Positions 30,921 to 40,616 of a stretch of DNA of 64,000 nucleotides are shown piece by piece (position 1 is the stretch's first letter; every line of letters begins with the position of its first letter). Source of the stretch: Orobanche coerulescens (Eukaryota; Streptophyta; Magnoliopsida; Lamiales; Orobanchaceae); the NCBI GenBank assembly GCA_033398695.1, contig CM065817.1, forward strand, positions 63,972,001 through 64,036,000, given 5' to 3'. Both the position numbers and the translations under genes were made by a program. The notes beneath the pieces were generated by a model. It was not told where the DNA came from. It made no database searches and saw only the letters and a program-made list of their open reading frames with translations.

Positions 30921-31696
30921 GTGATTACGTTGTGTTGATTTTTATGTCCGTCGAGGACACGTGATGTTGGGCTCTGGCCCTGTGAATTGTTGTTGGTTTT
31001 CTATTTGCGAAAACAAAATCTTTGGGGCGGTGACCCCTTTTGTCTTTTGGATTTTGAAAAGCGGGATTTGATAATCCTAAATTGTTTTCCATTAAAACTC
31101 TCGATAGCATTTTAAACTGTTTTATAAATTGTTTTCCCTTGATTTGCGACCTTTCGATTTTAGAATGTTTTACCAAACTCTTGCCTCGGGAAGTACTTTT
31201 CGTCACGTTTGGATTTTTGAGGATTCCTGGTTATTGTTATTCGTGGAATGTGAATTGTATGGCTCGTATTTTTGCACTTGTACTTGCACTAGCAAAACAG
31301 TGGAGTTATGCTAACCCCCGACTATTCGGGGGTGGATGTCTATTTTTTGCATTCAGGTTTTGGAGCCTAACACAGGGTCGGCATGAAGGATGATGAAAGA
31401 TGAACGATACTAATCACACGAGGATCCGTTGATGTCATATTGGTTTAGTTGTATTTTCTTTTCCGCTGCAGTATATTTTTCCGGTTGTACGGGTGTGGTT
31501 GTATTTTGACCCCTGCGTGGGCATGAGTTGGAATTGAGTTGTATGTTATTATTGAAAGACCAAATCGGTCTACTGAGTCATTTTAGCCTTAAAGGCGATG
31601 TTTAGATGTTTGATTTTAGTTATCAGCCTGGCAGATCCTCGAGGAGAGGGTCTACGGCGTGTAATATCCCTGAGTGGATTGGGGGTGTTACATAAA

Positions 31697-31710
31697 TGGT
31701 ATCAGAGCTT
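31697..31710 (+). other. TE2 primer-binding site
   Basis: TGGTATCAGAGCTT starts four bases after the LTR end and is the standard plant initiator-Met primer site. Confidence 0.92.
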
Positions 31711-34019
31711 AGGTTTTGGAAACCTAGGCTGTCGGGTCAGTGGTGTCTGTTGAGTTTTGTCTCGTCAGATTTTATCTGACTGAGTCGGGTCGCGACGCGT
31801 CGTATGAGTTTGTTGGTCATGATTAGTATTGTGGGTGATCATCATCTTCGTGCGACCTGTGGATGTAAGTCTTCCTTCTTTGTGTTGTGCCTCGCGTGGC
31901 ACGAGCTATTTTTATGATTATTTGTTAAGTGACGGAATCCTCTTATGGATTTTGATTTCGTGATATGTGGTTATTTGACTCTAATATTTCGTTCATATGA
32001 GGAGTAGTGTTGCTGGATTGTGCATGTTTGACTTTATTTCTTTTATCCGCCGCGTGAGTTCTTTCAAATGGCTTTCGGCCTTTTGCCAACTGAGTTTGAT
32101 TTCGAAAACTGATTCCTTTAACCGAGTTTTTGGCGTTATGGCCTTGATCGTTTTGGCAAAATTCTTGTGACGGTACTTAGTATTTTGTAAATGGCTTTTG
32201 TGAGTTTTTGAAATATTACCGTCATCGGCCTTTTTGACGTTTTTGTAAATGGTTTTTAGCCTGGTGGGTTTCGACGCGGGATCCACGGCGCTATAATGTT
32301 TTGCGTAATTACCTGAAGTTTTTGGGCATTCTAGCCCATTGAATTATCTTTGAAAATCTTGAGTATCCTAGAAAATTAAAATTCGAGACATACTTTTAAA
32401 ACGAATTATTTCCTTGCGGTGTTTTCAAGGTGCTTTCTAATGCCGCAATACATTTCAAAAATTTTCCAGTTGAGGACAAAAAACATTTTGAGATATTCTC
32501 AAATGCAGTTGCTTAGACCCAAGGGTCGAATATTTTTGAAAGTTTTTCACTAAAAGAAAAGTGTCCTCATTTTTATCAAATGCGAAATGGTTCTCCAAAG
32601 TCTCGATAACGATGTTTCACGTTTGTATTTTTTTGAAAGGTAATACTCAAGATCAACCGGTGTTCTTCTAAAATTATTTTCAAAATGAGGTTTTCATTTT
32701 TTAGAACCTATCCATTCCTGTTTAAGGGCTGGGTATGTATGTATGATGTTCGCGTTGTCATTTTGATATTTGCTCCCGAGTATGATCGAATTGGCGGTGT
32801 GAGCGTTGAGTCGTTTTCCACACATTTGTTGTGTTAGCCCCCTGTGAGAGGCAGGATGTTGGTGTTGAATGTTGTCGCCTCGTGGTGATTTCTGCGTTGT
32901 CGCGCATGTACGAGCTGTTAGAGCTTGGTTTGGTATGACCGTGTGTATCGGTGATGGTTCCGTTATGTGTCAGTTTTTTAATGTCTTGTTACCTTGCTCC
33001 CATTTTTGTGAATTTCGTGGACGAGGTCGGAGGTAATGCCCGTACTATTTTGACTTCAGTATTTTCTCTTTCTCCAGTCTGTCGATTCGCTCATGTTCGT
33101 TGATACTTTCTGAACTTGTTCTGTATTTCGATTTCATCGTCTGAACGAACTGTGATCTTGTTGTGGGTCGATCTGGTTATCGCTGTGACTTTTTCGAGTT
33201 CGGTTCGATTCTTGTGAACCTTGTTCGGAAGTGACATCATTTGGTTCTATTAGTTCTTTTATTCGAAGTGGATCGGATTTGGAACTCCTGTGTTTTCGAC
33301 TCTGTCGACTCGTTTATGTTCATTGACATTTTCTGAGCTTGTCCTGCCCCTTGCTTTTGTTGATCGAACGAGTGTGGTATTGTTTCGGAATAACTCGTTT
33401 GTCGTTGTGACTTTTCAATCGCTACTCCCTTTCCTGTGGATCTTATGGGAATGCATGTCTTGTTGTTCTCACCAGATCATCCTGGGAATTGTTGTTTGAA
33501 CTTTATTATCCTTCGTGTTTCGGACATGATTGTCCGATTTTTTTTGTTGTCTCGATCGTTTGTTTGTTCGGTTTTTGTTCTCGTTTTGTGATTGTTGAAC
33601 GTTCAGGCTCCTTCGTGATTCCCTTAAGTTCGGGAAATTAGTCTCGTTTTCGATCTTCCAACCCTTGGGCGGTGGAATTCCGTATTTGTTCAGCGATTGG
33701 CTCGCGTTTTGATCAATGTACCGTTAGGTTGGTCAATCGTATTGATTTTCGTTCGTTGTGTTTTGCGATTTTTCGGATAATTGACTTGATTGTATTATCC
33801 ATTTGATGACGCTTGTCATTTGTTGGTTTTATTATATCCCTAACGGCGACGTTGTGTTAGTCGTCGTGGAGCATGTTTTCACACCGTATATTCCTTTGAT
33901 TGTTTGTAACATTTCGCCGTTGGGCGTTAGTTACGCATTCTTGTGTATCTCGTTGAGTTTTTCCTGGCAGAATATTTCTTCTCCCTACTTGTTTTAAGTT
34001 TCGGGACGAAAATTCTTTT

Positions 34020-34032
34020 AAGGAGGGTAGAA
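34020..34032 (+). other. TE2 polypurine tract
   Basis: AAGGAGGGTAGAA ends directly at the 3' LTR start and is well preserved. Confidence 0.88.
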
Positions 34033-34637
34033 TGTAATATCCGCAATTTTCGATTTCCGGTAATTTCTTTTTTTCGGCGGAAGTCCGTTTTGACGACTCG
34101 CTCATGACCGTTTCGTCATTCTGAGAATGATTAATTCTGCACTTTTTGACATCCGAGTTCGTTTTGGTGTCGTTTTGTTGAGTTCCGTGCTTTTTAGCGA
34201 CTTTTCCGCGCTTGAGTTCGATTCTTGCGAATCTCGTTCGAAACTGCTGTTTCGAGTTTCCCGTAAGTCCTTTTAACTTTGTTAGACGTGTTGTGAACTT
34301 CGGTTTGGTTATTCGATCACGTATCGTGATATTCGGGCATTTTGGGCCATTTTGTAATTTCTTAAAAGTTACGGGTATCCGTATCTGTAATTGTTGTCTC
34401 GACCCGTTTCTTGGCCGCGTATGATTAATTATTGCATTATGTTTTCATTTCGGGTCGTTGATGTCGTCCGCGAACTTTTCGTCGTGTTCGTTAAAATGCG
34501 TTTTGGAAATCGGGTCGTCGAGCCACAGAGGTCTGCATGGGCCAGACGATTCGGGGCTGGCCGGACGATTGCAGGCACCGGCCGGACAGTGCGCGAGAAC
34601 CGGCGTAGCGCACGCTACTGGCCGGAAAAGCTGTATT
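34033..34637 (+). repeat. TE2 3' LTR, segment 1
   Basis: It matches the 5' LTR from its first base. The part at about 34495-34637 is disturbed relative to the sister copy (24285-24430), mainly in CCGG and CTG-rich spots. TE5 follows. Confidence 0.9.
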
Positions 34638-35328
34638 TATCACGCCCACCTTAAGGCGAGCATCTACCGGCATCCGCCGAAGCATGCGGGACGGAGTGCG
34701 CAGCAGCTTCAGCGCGCGTACATGGACCCGGCCAAGCTCACAGAGGACTACCCCCCCTATAATAGGCTTAGACGGAAAAAGCCTTGTGACAGCAGTAGAC
34801 ATTGAAAAGCCGAGGAATCCACTCTTCAGAAAGAAGACCCTAGAAGCTTCAAGATGGAGACCAATCAATTCCAGAAGGTGAAAGAGGGTTCCAGAAAGTC
34901 AGAAATCGGTTCGGATTGCTACGGGCCGAATCGGGCCTTGGCCGGGCCGGGCCGGGACACTTCGGGCCGGGTCGGGCCGGACGTTCCATAGGGGTCTGGG
35001 GACTCCAAGAAGACTTCTTAGAATTGTTTAGAATTGTATAGATCATTCTAGATGATGACATTCTTGTAAATACTTGGAATAGTAATGTTTTGTTGGTAAT
35101 TTGTTAGCCTAGGAGGATTAGTACAAATAACCCCCTTGGGGCTCATTTGTAACTCACCTTGAGAAATCTGATTTGCTACAGTGCAATAAGAGAAAACCTT
35201 CCCCAAAACATTTCTTACTTTCCTTCCTAGCAGTCTTGTTCATTAGTAGGCTTACTACTTAGGCTTGAGACAACCTAAGAGTGCCGCACGGCGAGGACTT
35301 AGCGAGGCGCAAGTATAACCCCGTGACA
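34638..35328 (+). repeat. TE5 5' LTR
   Basis: This is the 691-bp copy, ending GTATAACCCCGTGACA. It contains a GC-rich run of CGGGCCGGG repeats (34925-34985) and a CCCCCTTGGGG hairpin near 35131. Its first about 90 bp are disturbed relative to the 3' copy. Confidence 0.9.
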
Positions 35329-35330
35329 GT

Positions 35331-35346
35331 TGGTATCGGAGCCAAG
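35331..35346 (+). other. TE5 primer-binding site
   Basis: TGGTATCGGAGCCAAG starts two bases after the LTR end; it resembles the initiator-Met primer site. Confidence 0.85.
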
Positions 35347-35403
35347 GTTGAGAAAACCAAGGCGGAGTTTCGAAGATTGCTAGCTGATCGTGCAAGAAGT
35401 AAG

Positions 35404-36000
35404 ATGGCCCAATCATCCGACGTTACCCAACCCAACACTCAGGCCGAGAAGACCAAGAAGGGCAGAGACAAGTCTGTCGACCGGATTGCTGCCATGGACA
35501 GCCGAGTGACTCGACTGGAGGAGGTCTACGATGAGGTTGTGAAGAGGGTGGATGACTTAGAAGAAGCTGGTGAGGAGCTGCACAACCAGGTTCTTTCTGC
35601 CATCAATGCATGTGATGGGGACATGAAGCAGGAGTTGGCCGATTTTCGGGCCATGATCTTGGCCATGCAAGAGAGCATGGAGGTTCTCAAGATGGAGATG
35701 GCAACCGTGAAGAGGGCGATTGCCAATGGAGAAGGACATGTGGGTGCGACACCCACACGAATTGACATTCCAAGGCCTGGGAAGTTCAACGGATCGAGAA
35801 ACGCCAAGGAGATTGACAATTTCTTGTGGAACCTGGAGCAGTACTTTGGTGCCTCAAACATTCGAGATGATGACACCAAGTTGCGGACGGCGCCCTTGTA
35901 CTTAGGCGACACAGCCGTGCTGTGGTGGCGGACCAAGCAGGCTGACATTGAGAGTGGTGCGTGCAGGATGGCTTCCTGGGAGACTTCAAGGCCGAATTAA
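35404..36000 (+). pseudogene. TE5 gag, N-terminal part
   Basis: The start is placed at ATG 35404 (MAQSSDVTQPNTQ); the frame opens earlier, but those codons overlap the LTR end and primer site. Residues 25-115 form a heptad-rich coiled coil (VTRLEEVYDEVVKRVDDLEE). The gag domain starts with PGKFNGSRNAKEIDNFLWNLEQYF and LYLGDTAVLWWRTK. A frameshift near 35955 moves the homology to the next fragment. Confidence 0.85.
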
Positions 36001-36770
36001 AGAGGCGATTCTATCCCGAGAATGTGGAGTTCGAGGCTCGGGGCAGGCTGAAGAGACTCAGCCACACTCGTACTATCAAAGACTATGTCAAGGAGTTCCA
36101 AGAAATTGTGCTGGAGATACCAAGCTTGACGGCGACCGACAAGCTGTTTGCATTTATGGACGGACTCAAGCCTTTTGCGAGGCAAGAGTTGGAAAGGCGC
36201 AATGTTCAGGATGTGGCGACGGCCATTGCTGTGGCCGAGGGCTTACGGGAGTTGAAGACCAGCGACAAGCCAAGGACTTTCCGCACAGATAAAGGCAAAG
36301 GTGGGGGAGACCGCCCATCAAGGTTCAGGCCAAACAAATACTCGGGCAAGCAACCAGTGGACGAGAACAATAAGCCGAGAGGTTGTCACATTAGTCATAG
36401 TACCTCTCACATGAAGTACGATTGCCCATTTCGGAGGAAGAAGGTCGCAGCCATTCAAGATACCACGGAGACCGAGGTTGCGGATGGTGCGCATATGGGC
36501 TCATTGAGTTTGCTCAATGCTGTCAAAGCCGTTGTGGAGCCGGCGAAGGGACCCAGAAAGGGGTCTATGTTCGTGGATGCCTTGATCGGAGGCACACACA
36601 TCAAAGCCTTAGTGGATACAGGAGCTACGCACAATTTCATGCGGGACGGCGTAGCCAAAGCCTTACGACTTACCGTCACTCCAACTAATGGATCGATCAA
36701 GACAGTGAACACCCATGCTAAACCGGTGACCGGCGAAGCACGAGGAGTGAAAGCAAAGATAGGTGACTAG
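35961..36770 (+). pseudogene. TE5 gag C-terminus and protease
   Basis: It continues the gag domain (DFKAELKRRFYPENV, GRLKRLSHTRTIKDYVKEF, AFMDGLKPFARQEL). The zinc knuckle reads CHISHSTSHMKYDC: the spacing of a CCHC motif is kept, but the second Cys is Ser, so it would not bind zinc normally. The protease has DTG in ALVDTGATHNFM. TAG at 36768-36770 interrupts the frame; pol continues in the same frame. Confidence 0.87.
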
Positions 36771-36776
36771 CAGGGA

Positions 36777-37664
36777 ATGATCACCTTCACTGTAATGACC
36801 ATGGATGACTATAATTTGGTTCTTGGGTTACAATGGTTCGATCAGGTACGGGCTTGCATTCTTCCATTTTCAGATTCCTTAGTCATTTTGGACTCCGACA
36901 GGACACAGGCCATTCCGGCCAGGAGGGAAGGGAAGGGGACAAGCACCCTTTCAGCCATGCAACTTAGTCGAGGACTTCGAAAGCAGGAAGAGACCTTCGC
37001 TGCATTTTACGTTCCTGATGATGGGAACGATGTCGAAAGCAAGGATGTACCAAAGGAAGTTCAAGCCGTTTTGGAGGAGTTCCAAGACGTGATGCCCGCG
37101 GAACTACCTAAGAAGTTGCCGCCCAGACGGGATGTGGACCACAAAATTGAACTTATTTCCGATGCGAAACCACCTTCGAGGACACCCTATAGGATGTCAC
37201 CACCGGAACTTAAGGAGCTGCAGAAGCAATTGAAAGAGTTGTTGGATTCCAAGATGATCCAACCATCCAAATCTCCTTATGGATCCCCCGTTTTGTTCCA
37301 GAAGAAGCATGATGGATCCTTACGTATGTGCGTGGACTATAGGGCACTCAACAAACTGACGGTTCGCAACAAGTATCCCATTCCACTCATTGGAGAGTTG
37401 TTTGACCAACTGGGAGGTGCCAAATACTTTTCAAAGATCGACCTAAGATCCGGATATTGGCAGGTCCGGATAGCCGAAGGAGACGAACCCAAGACCGCTA
37501 TGGCGACCAGGTATGGTTTGTTTGATTTCCTTGTGATGCCGTTCGGGCTTACAAACGCCCCAACGACCTTTTGCACATGGATGAACAAGGTATTTCAACT
37601 ATACATAGACAAGTTTGTTGTCGTTTATTTGGATGATATTGTCATTTACTCATCATCGATGTAG
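36777..37664 (+). pseudogene. TE5 pol: reverse transcriptase
   Basis: The fragment has the protease end ([11 protein letters not shown]), the conserved linker ([22 protein letters not shown]), and the reverse transcriptase: [48 protein letters not shown] and the active site YLDD at 37626-37637. It ends with TAG at 37662-37664, after which the same frame goes on. Confidence 0.93.
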
Positions 37665-37679
37665 GAGCATGTAGAACAC

Positions 37680-38621
37680 TTGCGACAGGTGTTCCAGGCA
37701 TTGCGGGACAACGAACTTTATGCAAAGTTGGAGAAGTGCTCATTCGCCCAACAGGAAGTGACTTTTCTGGGGCACCGTATCAAGGATGGCCGCATAATGA
37801 TGGACGAGGCCAAAGTGAAAGCAGTTCGAGATTGGGAGCCGCCGACTAGCGTAACCCAACTCCGATCATTTCTGGGACTCGTGAACTACTACCGGAAGTT
37901 CATCGAGGGATACTCTCGGATAGCAGCACCATTAACGGACCTATTGAAGAAGGACCACAAATGGGAGTGGACGGATAAGTGCCGAGAGGCCTTTGAGCGA
38001 CTCAAAGGCAAAGTGACGAAGCAGCCAGTTCTTGCCTTGCCAGACCATGCCAAGGCCTATGAGGTCCAGACCGATGCATCTGACTATGCCATCGGAGGAG
38101 TATTGATGCAGCTAGGGCATCCCGTTGCCTATGAGAGCAGAAAATTGAATGACACCGAGAGACGGTACTCGGTACACGAGAAGGAAATGACCGCCGTGGT
38201 ACATTGCCTTAGAGCCTGGAGGCATTATTTACTTGGGAGCAAGTTTGTGGTACGAACAGACAACGTAGCCACAAGTTATTTTCAGACTCAGAAGAAGCTC
38301 ACGCCAAAACAAGCAAGATGGCAGGAATTCCTAGCTGAGTTCGATTATACCCTGGAGTATAAGCCTGGAATACTTAACCAAGTAGCCGATGCATTAAGCC
38401 GGAAGGCCGAGCTTGCAGCCTTGACCAAGGCCGAGGGAAGCATCAAGGACCGCATACGCGAGGGACTGAGGCAGGACCCTTTCGCAGAAAACATCATGCA
38501 ACTTGCCATGAGCGGCAAGACAAGACGGTTCTGGGAACGAGATGAGCTACTCTTTACCAAAGGCAATCGTTTGTACGTGCCCAAATGGGGAAACTTACGG
38601 AGGGACATCATGAAGGAATGA
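37680..38621 (+). pseudogene. TE5 pol: reverse transcriptase thumb, RNase H, start of integrase
   Basis: It is in the same frame as the previous part. The connection domain ([37 protein letters not shown]) is followed by RNase H with [46 protein letters not shown] and QVADALSRK. The integrase N-terminus begins at [16 protein letters not shown] and is cut by TGA at 38619-38621, just before the zinc-region His. Confidence 0.92.
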
Positions 38622-38651
38622 CACGATACACTATGGGCTGGACACCCAGGT

Positions 38652-39185
38652 ATGCACCGTACAATGGCTTTAATTGACAATTCTTACTTTTGGCCCAGGA
38701 TGCGTGAGGACGTCGAGGCTTACGTCCGGACATGTCTTGTGTGCCAACAAGACAAGGTGGAACAACAACAACCTGGTGGACTACTTCAACCCTTGCCCAT
38801 ACCGGAACACCCTTTTGAAAGCGTTTCAATGGACTTTATTATGGCTTTGCCTAAATCGGATGGGTACGGGTCGATCATAGTTGTGGTGGACAGGTTTTCA
38901 AAATACGCAACCTTTATTCCAGCAACGGCGGACGTAACGGCTCTGGAGACGGCCAAGTTGTTCTTAAAACATGTGGTAAAATATTGGGGCATTCCAAGGA
39001 CAATCGTGAGTGACCGAGACCCACGTTTCACAGGAAAGTTTTGGTCGGGACTTTTCAAGCTATTGGGCTCGAACTTAGCATTCTCAACAAGTTTCCACTC
39101 ACAGACGGGTGGGCAGACAGAACGAGTTAACGCACTGCTTGAGTGCTACTTGCGGCACTATGTGAGTGCCAATCAGCGGGACTAG
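38652..39185 (+). pseudogene. TE5 pol: integrase core
   Basis: Again in the same frame. The zinc-region cysteines are in VRTCLVCQQDK. The core has SMDFIMALPKSDG, FSKYATFIP, IVSDRDPRFTGKFW and the catalytic Glu in TGGQTERVNALLE. TAG at 39183-39185 stands where relatives have Trp, compatible with a TGG-to-TAG transition. Confidence 0.92.
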
Positions 39186-39383
39186 GCCAAACTCTTAGAC
39201 ACCGCCCAATTCTCATACAACTTGCAGAAGAGTGAATCAACGGGACGCAGCCCATTCGAGCTCGCTACAGGGAGACAACCGGCGACAACGAACAATATTG
39301 CCACCGGATACACGGGACAGAGTCCCGCAGCATATACCTTTGCTAAGTCATTACAGGAGGAATCGGACTAGGCTCGAGCATCT

Positions 39384-39995
39384 TTGGATAAGGCAGCCAA
39401 GAAGATGAAGAAATGGGCCGATCTCAAGCGACGAGCGGTCGAGTTCAACGAAGGCCACTTAGTTATGGTGAAACTTCTCCTGCAGCAATTTAAAGCATTT
39501 CGGGATGTGCATAAGGGACTCATCCGAAGATACGAGGGACCCTACAAGATCGAGCGGCGTGTTGGGACAGTTTCCTATCGAGTGGAACTACCGCCGAAGA
39601 TAAGGATACACTCGGTCTTTCATGTTAGCCAACTAAAGCCTTACCATCAGGACATGGAGGATCCGGTCCGAGCTCAGTCACATCGAGCACCTACTGCCGT
39701 GATTACTTCCTTCGACAAGGAAGTAGCCGAGATCATTTCACATCGGGACGTTCGACGAAGGGGCGTGGCCCCATACACCGAATACTTTGTACATTGGAAG
39801 GGACTCCCAGACACTGAAAATAGCTGGGAACATGAGGATCACCTATGGCAATTCCGGCAGAAGATTGAAGAATATCGGGACAGCATCGTGCCGAGGACGG
39901 TCACGACTTTGGTGGGGGAGAATGTCACGCCCCACCTTAAGGCAGCAGGCATCTACCAGCATCCGGCCGAAGCATGCCGGATGGGTGCACAGTAG
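39384..39995 (+). pseudogene. TE5 pol: integrase C-terminus and chromodomain
   Basis: It follows a further in-frame TAG at 39369-39371. It has the GPYKIERRVGTVSYRVELP module, HSVFHVSQLKPYH, then a canonical chromodomain (EYFVHWKGLPDTENSWEHEDHLW, residues about 133-160). The frame runs past the polypurine tract and 24 codons into the 3' LTR, ending at TAG 39993-39995. Chromodomains bind methylated histone tails and are thought to bias integration. Confidence 0.9.
39909..39922 (+). other. TE5 polypurine tract
   Basis: TTGGTGGGGGAGAA ends directly before the LTR start TGTCACGCCCC at 39923. It lies inside the open chromodomain frame. Confidence 0.85.
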
Positions 39996-40616
39996 GCTCG
40001 CGCGCGTACATGGACCCGGCCAAGCTCACAGAGGACTACCCCCCCTATAATAGGCTTAGACGGAAAAAGCCTTGTGACAGCAGTAGACATTGAAAAGCCG
40101 AGGAATCCACTCTTCAGAAAGAAGACCCTAGAAGCTTCAAGATGGAGACCAATCAATTCCAGAAGGTCAAAGAGGGTTCCATAAGGTCAGAAATCGGGTC
40201 GGATTGCTACGGGCCGAATCGGGCATTGGTCGGGCCGGGCTGGGACACTTCGGTCCGGGTCGGGCCGGACGTTCCAGAGGGGTCTGGGGACTCCAAGAAG
40301 ACTTCTTAGAATTGTTTAGAATTGTATAGATCATTCTAGATGATGGCATTCTTGTAAATACTTGGAATAATAATGTTTTGTTGGTAATTTGTTAGCCTAG
40401 GAGGATTAGTATAAATACCCCCCTTGGGGGTCATTTGTAACTCACCTTGAGAAATCTGATTTGCTACAGTGCAATAAGAGAAAACCTTCCCCAAAGCATT
40501 TCTTACTTTCCTTCCTAGCAGTCTTGTTCATTAGTAGGCTTACTACTTAGGCTTGAGACAACCTAAGAGTGCCGCACGGCGAGGACTTAGCGAGGCGCAA
40601 GTATAACCCCGTGATA
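39923..40616 (+). repeat. TE5 3' LTR
   Basis: This 694-bp copy starts TGTCACGCCCCACC and ends CCCGTGATA (CA to TA). It is close to the 5' copy over most of its length. Confidence 0.9.

Larger units (their letters stand above)
30153..31356 (+). other. Putative GC-AG intron in the TE2 LTR leader
   Basis: The donor TTCGAG/GCAAGTACC matches that of TE1. The acceptor TATTTTTTGCATTCAG/G ends at 31356, 336 bp before the LTR end. A branch-point-like CTAAC (31311-31315) leads into a hairpin ACCCCCG/CGGGGGT (31314-31333). The 1.2-kb intron would remove the 78-bp repeats. The 3' LTR has the same sites (41727-42924). Confidence 0.48.
29564..31692 (+). repeat. TE2 5' LTR, segment 3
   Basis: This is the rest of the LTR after TE4. 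It holds the GC donor (30153), a 78-bp triplication, a second duplicated block, a hairpin and acceptor near 31314-31356, and the conserved end TACGGCGTGTAATATCC...GGGGGTGTTACA. Confidence 0.92.
31693..34032 (+). other. TE2 internal region, non-coding
   Basis: The primer site TGGTATCAGAGCTT is at 31697-31710 and the polypurine tract AAGGAGGGTAGAA at 34020-34032, after the TTTCGGGACGAAAATTC motif. Between them no gag, protease, reverse transcriptase or integrase motif was found in six frames. A donor-like GGAT/GTAAGT lies at 31861-31870. Two related segments, GTCGATTCGCTCATGTTCG (from about 33082) and GTCGACTCGTTTATGTTCA (from about 33303), suggest an old internal duplication. Confidence 0.8.
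34638..40616 (+). mobile_element. TE5: Ty3/gypsy chromovirus (Galadriel-like)
   Basis: This 5.98-kb element has LTRs of 691 and 694 bp, a primer site, gag-pol in one main frame, a classical chromodomain (VHWKGLPDTENSWEHEDHLW) and a polypurine tract GGTGGGGGAGAA. Outer ends read TATCACGCC and GTGATA, each a TG/CA end with one transition, and no target duplication could be recognised; the left junction lies in a disturbed patch. Lineage assignment to Galadriel is from the chromodomain pattern and small size and is tentative. Confidence 0.87.

Noticed and set aside
34925..34985. GC-rich CGGGCCGGG run as a CpG island of a host gene
   Set aside because: It is inside the TE5 LTR, is repeated at 40205-40270 in the other LTR, and no host exon lies near.
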